Assembly (NCBI GenBank): GCA_019240175.1
Contig: JAFAYS010000786.1
Span: 1-7,027 of the forward strand
Direction: 5' to 3'
Length of the DNA stretch: 7,027 nt
From: Chloroflexota bacterium
Lineage (GTDB): Bacteria; Chloroflexota; Chloroflexia; Chloroflexales; Kallotenuaceae
Both the position numbers and the translations under genes were made by a program. How positions within the stretch are numbered: position 1 is the stretch's first letter; each line of letters opens with the position of its first letter. The notes under the pieces were generated by a model, which was given only the letters and a program-made list of their open reading frames with translations, was not told where the DNA came from and did no database searches. Below are positions 1 through 5,927 of this stretch, one piece after another.

Positions 1-548
1 TGCATGGCGCGCCCGCTATCGATCGTGCCGACCAGTGGCATCGCCAGAATGCCTTCCCAGACCTGCACCACCGGCGTCGACAGCGACTCGATCAATACGC
101 GCTGGCTAGCAATCTCGGCTTGCGCCGCGACAATCGCTTTCCGCTGGACGATTTCATTGGTTACGTCACGCAGCATCGCCACCAGATGCGTTACCGTGCC
201 GGACGGGTCGCGCAGTGGCGAATAGACCGCCTCGACCCAGCGCTCTTCTCCCACGTCGTCAAGGTTCTGATATTCGCGCGCATTGTACGAATGCGGCGGC
301 AGCACCACGGTCTCGCCCTGCATCACCCGTCGATGGTTTTCGACGCTGCCTGTCGCCGCGAGTTGCGGATCGGTCAGCATATTAAAGCGTCCGACAGTAT
401 CTTCAGGACGTACGCCGAAGAGCGTCATACTGGCAGTGTTGGTTGCTACCTGAAGTCCAGTGTGATCAAAGATGGTGATAGGCACAGGAGATTGCTCAAA
501 GACTGCCATGAAATGCTCTGGTGTAAGCCCGACCATCGGAGTATTCAT
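1..548 (-). CDS. RsbR-type PAS-STAS regulator, 3' end outside window
   Basis: I translated this from the minus strand; 182 codons are visible and the frame stays open to the window edge. The start ATG at 548-546 has an AAGGAG ribosome site 8 bases upstream. Residues about 8-132 read as a PAS domain: FMAVFEQSPVPITIFD near the start, FGVRPED around 44-50 and the closing strand HLVAMLRDVT at 121-130. A helical linker (about 131-153) follows, then the beginning of a STAS domain: LIESLSTPVVQVWEGI at 152-167 and PLVGTIDSGRAM at 171-182. In the RsbR/stressosome family this order means a sensory PAS joined to a STAS domain that is phosphorylated by an RsbT-like kinase and works in partner switching. 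The phosphorylatable Ser/Thr would lie beyond the edge. No heme- or flavin-binding residues can be assigned. The gene looks monocistronic at its 5' side, with 346 gene-free bases upstream. Confidence 0.9.
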   Translation of the reverse strand, partial: MNTPMVGLTPEHFMAVFEQSPVPITIFDHTGLQVATNTASMTLFGVRPEDTVGRFNMLTDPQLAATGSVENHRRVMQGETVVLPPHSYNAREYQNLDDVGEERWVEAVYSPLRDPSGTVTHLVAMLRDVTNEIVQRKAIVAAQAEIASQRVLIESLSTPVVQVWEGILAMPLVGTIDSGRAM

Positions 549-599
549 CTATCTTGCTCCTTATTGTTGCGCCGAAAACGGAAGCCGCTAAAAAAGGTG

Positions 600-628
600 G
601 ATATACGTAGCTGTAGGTAGCACAACAA
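600..628 (-). promoter_or_regulatory. Possible sigma70-type promoter for the PAS-STAS gene
   Basis: On the minus strand TTGTTG (628-623) is separated by 17 bases from TATATC (605-600). These match the consensus at 3 of 6 and 4 of 6 positions. A start near 593 would give a leader of about 45 bases that holds the AAGGAG site. The match is modest and rests on spacing and position only. Confidence 0.3.
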
Positions 629-817
629 GCTTTTGACAAGAGCTTGCCGTTAACATATGCGATTGAACGATGCTAATACGTTGGGAGGTGATATCGTGGA
701 TCAAGGCTAGAAGGTGTTGTGATGGTCGTCGTGAAACAAATTTAGAAGTCAATTCAATCAATGATTAGAGATGTTTATAACCTTGATGTTACATACAATC
801 TCATGCGCATAATAAAG

Positions 818-861
818 TTGTAGGGACGTATTAGCAATACGCCCCTACAAGAGCTTTTTTT
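818..861. terminator. Long palindromic hairpin with T-run; terminator or REP-like element
   Basis: The arms 818-832 and 836-850 pair over 15 positions with a single A-C mismatch (826/842) around a three-base AGC loop. On the plus strand the hairpin is followed closely by seven T (855-861), the form of an intrinsic terminator. On the minus strand it is followed by CTTTATT, a weaker tail. It lies 45 bases beyond the stop codon of the leftward GTPase gene, so it could end that operon. The core of the type TAGGGRCGTATT...AATACGCCCCTA resembles dispersed palindromes I recall from Chloroflexota genomes, so it may be a mobile REP-like unit used as a terminator. Copy number in the genome would decide. 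Confidence 0.6.
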
Positions 862-894
862 ATCTACTCCACCGAGCCAAATCAAGCAGAGATT

Positions 895-1428
895 CTAGCC
901 TTCTTTGGCAGTTTCCATAATCTCATACAGCAACTCTAGCAGCACGTTCTTGCAGCTATCGCGCTGAGTGGCGATGCACGGCACAACCTTGACCTGCTCC
1001 GGCAGTCGCAGCGCCAGCCGCAGCTCATCGGGTGACCAGGCGGTGTCTTTGTCCTGCTTGTTGGCGGCGATGATATACGGCGCTGGCCGCATCTCGTTGA
1101 AGAACTCCACGATCCGCGTGGTCTCGCGGAAGGTCTCGGGCCGCGTGCTGTCGACGACCACGACGAGGCCTAGCGCGCCCTCCGACAGGATCTCCCACAT
1201 GAAATCGAAGCGGCGCTGGCCGGGCGTGCCGAACAGATGCAGCACCAGATCGTTGGCGATCGTGATGCGCCCGAAATCCATGGCGACGGTCGTTTCTTTC
1301 TTGAGCAGCCGGGTCTCGTCCGTCGCTTTACGCTCGGTTGAAACCACCTCGATCTCGCTGATGGAGCGAATAAACTCGGTCTTACCCGCATTCACTGCGC
1401 CCGAAATAACCATTTTGACGGTTTGCAC
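895..1428 (-). CDS. COG2229-type small Ras-like GTPase
   Basis: 177 residues, a single G domain of the bacterial group related to CvnD and more distantly MglA. The P-loop is GAVNAGKT at 10-17. The switch I threonine is likely T46 or T47. The G3 box is FGTPGQ at 66-71, where the usual Asp of DxxG is Gly67, a family feature rather than damage. The G4 box is NKQD at 123-126, and G5 is around CIATQRD at 151-157. No lipid or membrane anchor is seen, so it should be cytosolic. The start is GTG at 1428-1426, because GGAGG (1440-1436) sits 7 bases before it; the next in-frame ATG (codon 6) is 22 bases from that site. The stop is TAG. It is third in the minus-strand cluster after the DUF4388 gene (90-base gap), so it probably acts as its nucleotide-dependent switch. 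No roadblock/MglB-type activating protein or histidine kinase is in the window. The biological output is unknown. Confidence 0.92.
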   Translation of the reverse strand: MQTVKMVISGAVNAGKTEFIRSISEIEVVSTERKATDETRLLKKETTVAMDFGRITIANDLVLHLFGTPGQRRFDFMWEILSEGALGLVVVVDSTRPETFRETTRIVEFFNEMRPAPYIIAANKQDKDTAWSPDELRLALRLPEQVKVVPCIATQRDSCKNVLLELLYEIMETAKEG

Positions 1429-1518
1429 GAGGAAACCTCCGACAATTGCAACGCTGTAATAAGGCGGTAATCGTCTTTGGGAAAGGAATAAACGCCGACG
1501 ACTACCCGAACAATACGA

Positions 1519-2394
1519 TTACAGACCGCGAATGCGGTTGATGAGACGAGCGACGAGGCTTTTCTTCGGAGGTTCGACGTATGCAGGCTCAGCCGCAGAG
1601 CGACGTGTGGGTGTGGAGCCAACACGCTGGGCTTGAGCTGCAACGGGGGCCTTCGAGCTTTGTCCACCGGTTGGGCGGGTCACTTCGACCAGTCCGGCGG
1701 TGATAAATCCGAAAACAATATGGCTGACCGCGTAGGGCGTCAGGCCGATCTTGTCGGCGATCTCGTTGATCGACGAGCGTCCGTTGATCCGCGCGAAGAT
1801 GCGCCACTCGTCGGCGGTCATGTTGATGTTGGCCGCCTTCTCCTGTGGCCTATCCACGAAGCGCACAATCATGTCGTTGTTGGGAATGCGCTCCTTGATC
1901 CGCGACATCTCGTCGACGCGGCGCACGCCCTCCATGATCAGATTCTCAACCGGCAGCGGCACCAGCGATTGTACGTCGTCGGGCGCGGGCTTTTGGCCGG
2001 CCTGAAACTTGAACTCGCCGTCGCGCCAGGCAAACAGCTCATACACGGTCTCTTCGATCTGCTGTTGAATGCAGAACTGAAGATCGCGCTGCCCGATCAC
2101 GCCATGCTCGACCAGGATCTGCCCGAGCGGACGCGCGTTGTTCATCTGCTGCGTTTGAAGCGCCTGCGCCAGCTGCTGCGGCGAAACCTTGCCCAGGCGG
2201 ATCAGCAGCTCGCCCAGCCGTTCGCGACGCTGAGGTCGGACCACCGAGAGCAGCTTGCCTTTGTCGAAGTACAGGTGCGCGGCGTCGTCGGTCGAGGGCC
2301 GGTTCAGCATCAGGCTGCCGGTTTTATAGCCGCGATCGACAAGATATAAAAAATCATGGAGTGCAAAATCGCGCAGATTTCCAACCAGCGGCAT
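1519..2394 (-). CDS. DUF4388 (PATAN-like) signalling protein
   Basis: 291 residues. The N-terminal part (1 to about 55) is a DUF4388 domain: MPLVGNLRDFALHDFLYLV, then GSLML and the AHLYFDKGKLLSV strand-turn-strand. Residues about 60-134 look like the small helical repeat found at the N terminus of type II secretion/pilus ATPases: LGELLIRLGKVSPQQLAQAL is echoed by LGQILVEHGVIGQRDLQFCI. A YELFAWRDGEFKF strand follows at 118-130. A winged-helix-like region (about 195-238) contains INGRSSINEIADKIGLTPYAV. A proline- and alanine-rich linker then leads to a basic amphipathic C-terminal helix (277-291, KKSLVARLINRIRGL). DUF4388 proteins are commonly linked to response regulators and small GTPases in gliding and polarity systems. 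The ATG start has GGGAGGA six bases upstream. It lies 38 bases after the DUF1385 gene and 90 before the GTPase gene. Whether it is effector, adaptor or regulator of the GTPase is inference. Confidence 0.9.
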   Translation of the reverse strand: MPLVGNLRDFALHDFLYLVDRGYKTGSLMLNRPSTDDAAHLYFDKGKLLSVVRPQRRERLGELLIRLGKVSPQQLAQALQTQQMNNARPLGQILVEHGVIGQRDLQFCIQQQIEETVYELFAWRDGEFKFQAGQKPAPDDVQSLVPLPVENLIMEGVRRVDEMSRIKERIPNNDMIVRFVDRPQEKAANINMTADEWRIFARINGRSSINEIADKIGLTPYAVSHIVFGFITAGLVEVTRPTGGQSSKAPVAAQAQRVGSTPTRRSAAEPAYVEPPKKSLVARLINRIRGL

Positions 2395-2432
2395 CGGCGG
2401 TCCTCCCTAACAGGATCAAGATCCGGGCTTGC

Positions 2433-3356
2433 TTAAGCGGTTGCCGGTATCGCCTGGCCTTCCACGGCTGCCGCCTCGACGGTGATGCCATCGGCGACCA
2501 GCACGCGATTAAGCGCTAAGATCGCCACCTCCAGCATCGAGTCGTCGGGCTCTTCCGTGGTCAGGCGCTGCATTGCCAGCGATGGCGCAACGATCGTGCG
2601 CACCCAGGCTTTATGATAGTTGCGCGCGGATAATCGCAGCAGCTCGTAGCCAATCCCTGCGATAATCGGCACAAAGACGATCCGTGACAATAGCCGTAGA
2701 ACGAAAGGTAAGTTGCCAAGAAAGGCGAAGATGATCACGCTGATAACCAGGACAACCAGCAAAAAGCTCGTGCCACAGCGCGGATGGATCAGCGTAAACG
2801 GTCGGACACCCGCGACGGTGAGCGGCGCGCCCGCCTCGTACGCGTTGACAGCCTTGTGCTCCGCGCCGTGATACGCGAAGACCCGGCGAATATCGCGGGA
2901 GCGGCGCACCAGCAGCAGATAGCCGACGAAGATCAGCAGCCGCAGCACGCCTTCGAGCGCTTCCCGCGCCAAGATGCCCCAGTCGAGCGTCTGCGCGATG
3001 AAGCTGGCGATCAGCAGCGGAGCCACAAAGAACAGCGTGATCGACATGCTGAGCGAGATCGCGACCAGCATAATCATCTGCTGTTTGCTGATCTGCTCCT
3101 CGGTCTCGCCGATCGACGCGTTGGCCGAGAACGAGAGCGCCCACATGCCGATCAGCAGCGCGTCGCCGAGCATCTGGATGCCGCGCAGCAGCGGAATTTG
3201 CGCCCAGCGCGTGCGTCGGGTTGCGTTAAGCTCACGATCTTGAAAAACGATCGCTCCGTCAGGCCCACGTACCGCGACCGTTGCCTGATGCAGGCCGCGC
3301 ATCATGACGCCTTCCATCACCGCCTGGCCGCCATACGGAAATTGTGTTGGTCGCAT
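2433..3356 (-). CDS. DUF1385 family membrane protein (YqhQ-like)
   Basis: 307 residues, full length for the family. The N-terminal signature GGQAVMEGVMMRG is at 9-21. HGAEHKAVNAYE is at 163-174, and HPRCGTSFL at 191-199 with conserved His and Cys. GIGYELLRLSARN is at 235-246. Hydrophobic segments at about 93-122, 135-151, 197-214 and 217-237 suggest a polytopic inner-membrane protein. The name metal-dependent enzyme is often attached to the family because of its conserved His/Cys/Glu residues, but no reaction is established to my knowledge. In many Firmicutes a homologue sits beside rpmE, prmC and prfA; here those are absent and it leads a signalling pair instead. The ATG start is fixed by the signature only nine residues downstream, yet no Shine-Dalgarno sequence is visible before it, and a strong hairpin ends 11 bases upstream. 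The C-terminal 40 residues are variable. Confidence 0.93.
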   Translation of the reverse strand: MRPTQFPYGGQAVMEGVMMRGLHQATVAVRGPDGAIVFQDRELNATRRTRWAQIPLLRGIQMLGDALLIGMWALSFSANASIGETEEQISKQQMIMLVAISLSMSITLFFVAPLLIASFIAQTLDWGILAREALEGVLRLLIFVGYLLLVRRSRDIRRVFAYHGAEHKAVNAYEAGAPLTVAGVRPFTLIHPRCGTSFLLVVLVISVIIFAFLGNLPFVLRLLSRIVFVPIIAGIGYELLRLSARNYHKAWVRTIVAPSLAMQRLTTEEPDDSMLEVAILALNRVLVADGITVEAAAVEGQAIPATA

Positions 3357-3367
3357 AAGATGTAAAA

Positions 3368-3392
3368 CGACGACAGCAGACTGCTGTCGTCG
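3368..3392 (-). promoter_or_regulatory. Perfect 25-base palindrome/hairpin just upstream of the DUF1385 start
   Basis: CGACGACAGCAG (3368-3379) and its exact complement (3381-3392) flank one central base. As RNA on the minus strand it would fold as a 10-pair stem with a five-base loop, followed at once by UUUUACA and, 11 bases past the stem, the DUF1385 start codon. This has the form of an intrinsic terminator placed inside the leader of the gene it precedes. It could be an attenuator, the terminator of the upstream membrane-protein gene, or a dyad operator for a repressor. Confidence 0.6.
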
Positions 3393-3418
3393 CCCCTCTA
3401 CCTCAACAACTCGGCAGC

Positions 3419-3449
3419 CATATAAGCATACCGAAATCTACCATATCAA
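3419..3449 (-). promoter_or_regulatory. Possible promoter for the DUF1385-DUF4388-GTPase cluster
   Basis: On the minus strand TTGATA (3449-3444, 5 of 6 consensus) and TATATG (3424-3419, 4 of 6) are separated by 19 bases, which is longer than ideal. A start near 3412 would place the palindrome at 3392-3368 inside the leader. This lies between the stop of the two-TM gene and the DUF1385 gene, where a promoter is expected if the hairpin terminates the upstream transcript. Confidence 0.3.
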
Positions 3450-3499
3450 CCGTGCCTCGAACATAGCAGGGCCGTACGGGCCGATGCTAGTACCTCTGT

Positions 3500-3907
3500 T
3501 TACTCTGGTTCGTAACCAGTGGGTTTGTTGCGCCTTGCCAGCGCGACCGCTGCCGCCCGCACGCCGGTGGCGATGCTCGAAATCTTGATCAGCGGTGTCA
3601 CAACGCCTTCCGCGACATACGCGGTGGTGTTCTTGGTAGCGGCTGCCGTATCTTTCACCTGATCCAGCGTCTGGCTGACCTTCGGGACAACCGTATTGTT
3701 GGCGAGATCCCGAATGGCGAGCACCGCATAGATCAAGATGGCGAGCAAGGCAATCAGCAGCAGCACCGAGAAGACCTCGAAGATCGCGAGGATGACGACC
3801 GAAACGTACGCCGCCGTTTGCCAGGCGTCGTTAATCGAGATCAGTACAATCAGTCCAATGATGACGAGGACGGATACAATACCGCCGACAATAAGCCATT
3901 TTCTCAA
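3500..3907 (-). CDS. Small two-TM membrane protein, unknown function
   Basis: 135 residues. Residues 4-24 form one very hydrophobic segment and about 33-65 a second, long one (AIFEVFSVLLLIALLAILIY within it). A mostly helical, alanine- and threonine-rich tail follows (about 68-123, with VSQTLDQVKDTAAATKNTTAYV), ending in a hydrophilic end with RRNKPTGYEPE. The arrangement recalls DUF948-like or YtxH-like small proteins with a membrane anchor and an amphipathic helix, but I cannot assign a family firmly. The chosen start is TTG at 3907-3905, because AGGAGG lies 7 bases upstream. An ATG at 3914-3912 is in another frame, and the first in-frame ATG would remove the N terminus of the first membrane segment. 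It has its own promoter and probably forms a single-gene unit. Confidence 0.78.
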   Translation of the reverse strand: MRKWLIVGGIVSVLVIIGLIVLISINDAWQTAAYVSVVILAIFEVFSVLLLIALLAILIYAVLAIRDLANNTVVPKVSQTLDQVKDTAAATKNTTAYVAEGVVTPLIKISSIATGVRAAAVALARRNKPTGYEPE

Positions 3908-3959
3908 AGCGCATCCTCCTGAAGCGATCTAGATGACCCTGATGCCCTAATCTGCCGCG

Positions 3960-3968
3960 ATTATAGCA
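3960..3968 (-). promoter_or_regulatory. Extended -10 promoter of the two-TM protein gene
   Basis: The minus strand reads TGCTATAAT, a perfect TATAAT hexamer with the TGn extension. No recognisable -35 lies at the usual distance (CGATAC at 17 bases), which fits an extended -10 promoter. A start near 3953 gives a leader of about 45 bases carrying the AGGAGG site. It begins just past the stop codon of the upstream three-TM gene. Confidence 0.6.
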
Positions 3969-3971
3969 CAG

Positions 3972-4232
3972 TCACGCACGTCGTATCGCAGCAATGCCTG
4001 AGAGCAAGAGCCACGCCACCACTGTCGCTTCCGGAACGGCTAAACCGCCCGGCGCAGGCAGCTGCTTGAAGATCTGAATGCCCGCCGCCCAGGTGATCAG
4101 GCAGCCCAGCGCCCCACCGATCAGGAAGAGCGGCAGATGCAGCCAGTGCCGTCCCCACAGCAGATGCGCCAGCGAGCCGTAGACCAGCCCGAGCAGCGCC
4201 GCGATATACATGCCTGGCGCGAAGCCACTCAC
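3972..4232 (-). CDS. Small three-TM membrane protein, unknown function, coupled to mnmA
   Basis: 86 residues, three hydrophobic segments at about 8-26, 33-52 and 68-83. Glycines are frequent in the membrane parts (LIGGALGCLITWAAGIQ) and the C terminus is basic (IRRA). There is no cleavable signal peptide. The start is GTG at 4232-4230, overlapping the mnmA stop in a GTGA arrangement, with GGAG 8 bases upstream inside mnmA. This implies translational coupling and co-expression with mnmA. I do not recognise a family, and nothing shows a role in tRNA thiolation; the pairing may only reflect compact gene packing. A longer frame in another register across the same bases looks like a shadow because of its Arg/Ala/Ser-rich composition. 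Confidence 0.78.
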   Translation of the reverse strand: MSGFAPGMYIAALLGLVYGSLAHLLWGRHWLHLPLFLIGGALGCLITWAAGIQIFKQLPAPGGLAVPEATVVAWLLLSGIAAIRRA

Positions 4233-5380
4233 GACGCCAGCTCCGCCGCTGGCTGCTCGACGGTAATGCGACCGCCGCCCAGCACGCTGTCGCCCTCGTA
4301 GAGCACGACCGCCTGGCCCGGCGTGACTGCGCGCTGCGGCTCATCGAAGCGGATCAGCAGCCGGCCCGGCTCCAGCGGCTCGACGGTGGCGGGCGCAGCC
4401 TGGGCATGGGAGCGAATCTGCGCCTCGCAGCGGAACGGAGCGTCCGGCCAGCGCCCCGCCACAAACGAGAAGCCCTCGGCGATCAGCTCAGGGCGCTCTA
4501 GCTCGTCCTTGCTGCCGACGATCAGCAGGTTGCGCGCAGAATCCAGCTCGATCACATACACCGGCTCGCGGGTAGTGATGCCCAGGCCGCGCCGCTGGCC
4601 GATGGTGTAGAGCGGCAGGCCGTTGTGCTGGCCCATGACGTTGCCGCGCCGGTCGACGATCGGGCCGGGCTTGAGCGCATCGGGCTGCTCCTCGCGCATA
4701 AAACGATGGTAGTCGTTGTCGGGAATGAAGCAAATATCCATGCTCTCGGGCTTGTGCGCCGTGGCCAGCTTGCGCTCGGCAGCCATCTCGCGCACCTGGG
4801 CCTTGGAAAAGCCGCCCAGCGGAAAGATCAGCCGGCTCAGCTCGTCCTGCTGCAGCATGTGAAGCACGTAGCTCTGGTCTTTGCGCAGCTCGACCGAGCG
4901 CCGCATGCGAAACTGAACATTGTCAGCCGCCAGCTGCCCGTCGAGTGTGGCTGGCGTGACCGGCTGCCAATCGCCGCCGGCACTCCACTCAGTCTGGACA
5001 TAGTGGCCGGTCGCCAGGTAGTCGAAGCCGAGCAGCTGCGCGCGCTCAAGCAGATAGCGAAACTTGAGATCGCGGTTGCAGGCCAGACACGGATTCGGCG
5101 TTGCCCCCGCCGTGTACTCATTGATGAAATAATTGATCACGTGACGACGAAACTCGCGCTGGTAGTTCCAAACATAGTAGGGAATGTCCAGCTGGCCGCA
5201 GACCCGCCGCGCGCCGCTGGTCATTTCCAGCGAGCAGCACTGCGACTCCATCAGCCGTTCGTCGTCGCCCTCCCAGAGATGCATCGTGACGCCGGTAACG
5301 TCGTGGCCGGCCTCCAGCAGCAGCGCCGCCGTCAGCGAGCTATCCACGCCGCCACTCATCGCCACTAATACTTTTGCCAT
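4229..5380 (-). CDS. mnmA: tRNA-specific 2-thiouridylase MnmA
   Basis: 383 residues (E. coli MnmA is about 370). It makes the 2-thio group of s2U34 in tRNAs for Lys, Glu and Gln: ATP adenylates the uridine C2 oxygen and a persulfide sulfur is then transferred. The PP-loop SGGVDSS is at 9-15. NPCLACNRDLKF at 96-107 supplies the catalytic Cys101, and PESMDICFIP at 211-220 supplies the second, persulfide-carrying Cys217. TGHYVQT at 124-130, KDQSYVLHML at 167-176 and the PLYTIGQRRGLGI central-domain signature at 256-268 are all present, and the C-terminal beta-barrel is complete. The stretch between TGHYVQT and KDQSYVL (about 131-166) looks longer than in the common enzyme. I chose the ATG at 5380-5378, giving MAKVLVAMSGGVDSS as in homologues, with a weak GGGA 9 bases upstream. 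A TTG five codons earlier has no ribosome site. The sulfur donor (IscS-like desulfurase) is not in the window. Confidence 0.97.
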   Translation of the reverse strand: MAKVLVAMSGGVDSSLTAALLLEAGHDVTGVTMHLWEGDDERLMESQCCSLEMTSGARRVCGQLDIPYYVWNYQREFRRHVINYFINEYTAGATPNPCLACNRDLKFRYLLERAQLLGFDYLATGHYVQTEWSAGGDWQPVTPATLDGQLAADNVQFRMRRSVELRKDQSYVLHMLQQDELSRLIFPLGGFSKAQVREMAAERKLATAHKPESMDICFIPDNDYHRFMREEQPDALKPGPIVDRRGNVMGQHNGLPLYTIGQRRGLGITTREPVYVIELDSARNLLIVGSKDELERPELIAEGFSFVAGRWPDAPFRCEAQIRSHAQAAPATVEPLEPGRLLIRFDEPQRAVTPGQAVVLYEGDSVLGGGRITVEQPAAELAS

Positions 5381-5505
5381 AGCTGTATATCCCAACGGCG
5401 CAGGATCAGCGCCAAGTCTTTATATGCTTATTAGGTGCTTATATTTTACCAGCTATGGCTAGTTGCTGTTGTGCGACCAATAACACGACAAAGGTTTAAA
5501 AAAAG

Positions 5506-5534
5506 TTGCGCTGGTATTGGTTCTCGGAGATAAT
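5506..5534 (+). promoter_or_regulatory. Sigma70-type promoter of the secreted SH3b-like gene cluster
   Basis: TTGCGC (5506-5511) and GATAAT (5529-5534, 5 of 6 consensus) are exactly 17 bases apart, about 45 bases before the first start codon. An A-rich tract (5497-5504) directly upstream could act as an UP element. Transcription would begin near 5541. No equally good promoter is seen before the second or third gene, so all three may be one transcript. Confidence 0.5.
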
Positions 5535-5578
5535 ATTCGCGAGCCCCGCAACAGCGTCCTGGATGCAAGGAGCCCTGT

Positions 5579-5881
5579 ATGTTCCGATCACGCTCTCGCC
5601 GTTCACCCGTAACGATGTGTCTGCTCTGGCTTGCGCTTGGCGTATTTGCCATTGGCGTCGTATGGCAGGCACGACCAGCCTATGCTTTGACTCAATGGTC
5701 GGCGTGCTATAGCTATGTGCCAGTCTATGCCGATCCATACGATCAATCTACGCTGCTTGGGTGGATGGCACAAGGCGACACCTTTGCTGTGCGCTGGCTG
5801 GATATTGACTATTCCTACGGGAATGCGTATTCGCTCGGCGTGTGGGGCTGGGCTCCGACTCAGAGCTTGTGCCGGCCCTAA
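5579..5881 (+). CDS. Secreted mini-SH3b-like protein, copy 1
   Basis: 100 residues. A basic start (MFRSRSRRSP), a hydrophobic core (about 11-29) and QARPAYA at 30-36 with an AxA site predict cleavage after A36 by signal peptidase I. The twin arginine is not followed by the F-L pattern of Tat signals, so Sec is more likely. The mature part of about 64 residues has the rhythm of a bacterial SH3 domain: YVPVYADP (46-53), LLGWMAQGDTFAV (59-71) and GVWGWAPTQSLC (87-98), resembling the vRsgPs, iGtlkkGd and tGWV elements. C43 and C98 bracket the domain and could form a disulfide outside the cell. The ATG has AAGGAG six bases upstream. It is first of three tandem paralogues, is the most diverged in the signal region, and is divergent to mnmA. 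The SH3b assignment is pattern recognition; no catalytic domain is attached, so binding to cell wall or another ligand is only a guess. Confidence 0.85.
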   Translation: MFRSRSRRSPVTMCLLWLALGVFAIGVVWQARPAYALTQWSACYSYVPVYADPYDQSTLLGWMAQGDTFAVRWLDIDYSYGNAYSLGVWGWAPTQSLCRP

Positions 5882-5927
5882 AAGTAGCTACAGGATATAC
5901 ATGTCGTTCTAGACACAAGGAGCCCGT

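Larger units (their letters stand above)
549..894. other. Gene-free intergenic region
   Basis: No convincing coding region lies here. The stretch is visibly richer in A and T than the flanking genes. It holds the candidate promoter and ribosome site of the leftward PAS-STAS gene, a consensus TTGACA on the plus strand at 633-638, and an imperfect small hairpin (8-base arms, one G-U pair) at about 628-646. It also has a strong Shine-Dalgarno-like GGAGGTGAT at 684-692 placed before only a four-codon GTG frame that ends in TAG, and the long palindrome at 818-850. It may contain a short untranslated RNA or the remains of a lost gene. Confidence 0.6.

Noticed and set aside
120..620. Plus-strand open frame of 166 codons at the left end
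   Set aside because: It overlaps the minus-strand PAS-STAS gene, which has clear PAS and STAS motifs and a good ribosome site.
1633..2349. Long plus-strand open frame of 238 codons opposite the DUF4388 gene
   Set aside because: It lies wholly antisense to a gene with clear domains and ribosome site, and its His/Arg/Asp-rich composition is typical of an antisense shadow.
2784..3365. Plus-strand open frame of 193 codons opposite DUF1385
   Set aside because: Antisense shadow rich in Arg, Asp and Gln with no domain; the minus strand holds the conserved DUF1385 signatures.
3961..4344. Minus-strand 127-codon frame overlapping the three-TM gene
   Set aside because: Arg/Ser/Ala-rich composition, and it overlaps the end of mnmA deeply; the 86-residue frame with a GTGA overlap and real membrane segments is the better gene.
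4625..5368. Plus-strand open frame of 247 codons opposite mnmA
   Set aside because: It is antisense to an unmistakable MnmA and has low-complexity Ala/His/Arg composition with no recognisable motif.
5443..5448. TAAAAT as a -10 element for mnmA on the minus strand
   Set aside because: No acceptable -35 at the right spacing and the region is AT-rich with several similar hexamers.
5476..5521. Seven-base inverted repeat ACCAATA / TATTGGT around the -35 region of the secreted cluster
   Set aside because: Short arms 32 bases apart in AT-rich DNA are easily a chance match; not enough to call an operator.
5579..5690. Tat export signal from the twin arginines
   Set aside because: The residues after RR (S-P-V-T) do not fit the Tat consensus and the mature domain needs no cofactor; Sec is more likely, although Tat cannot be fully excluded.
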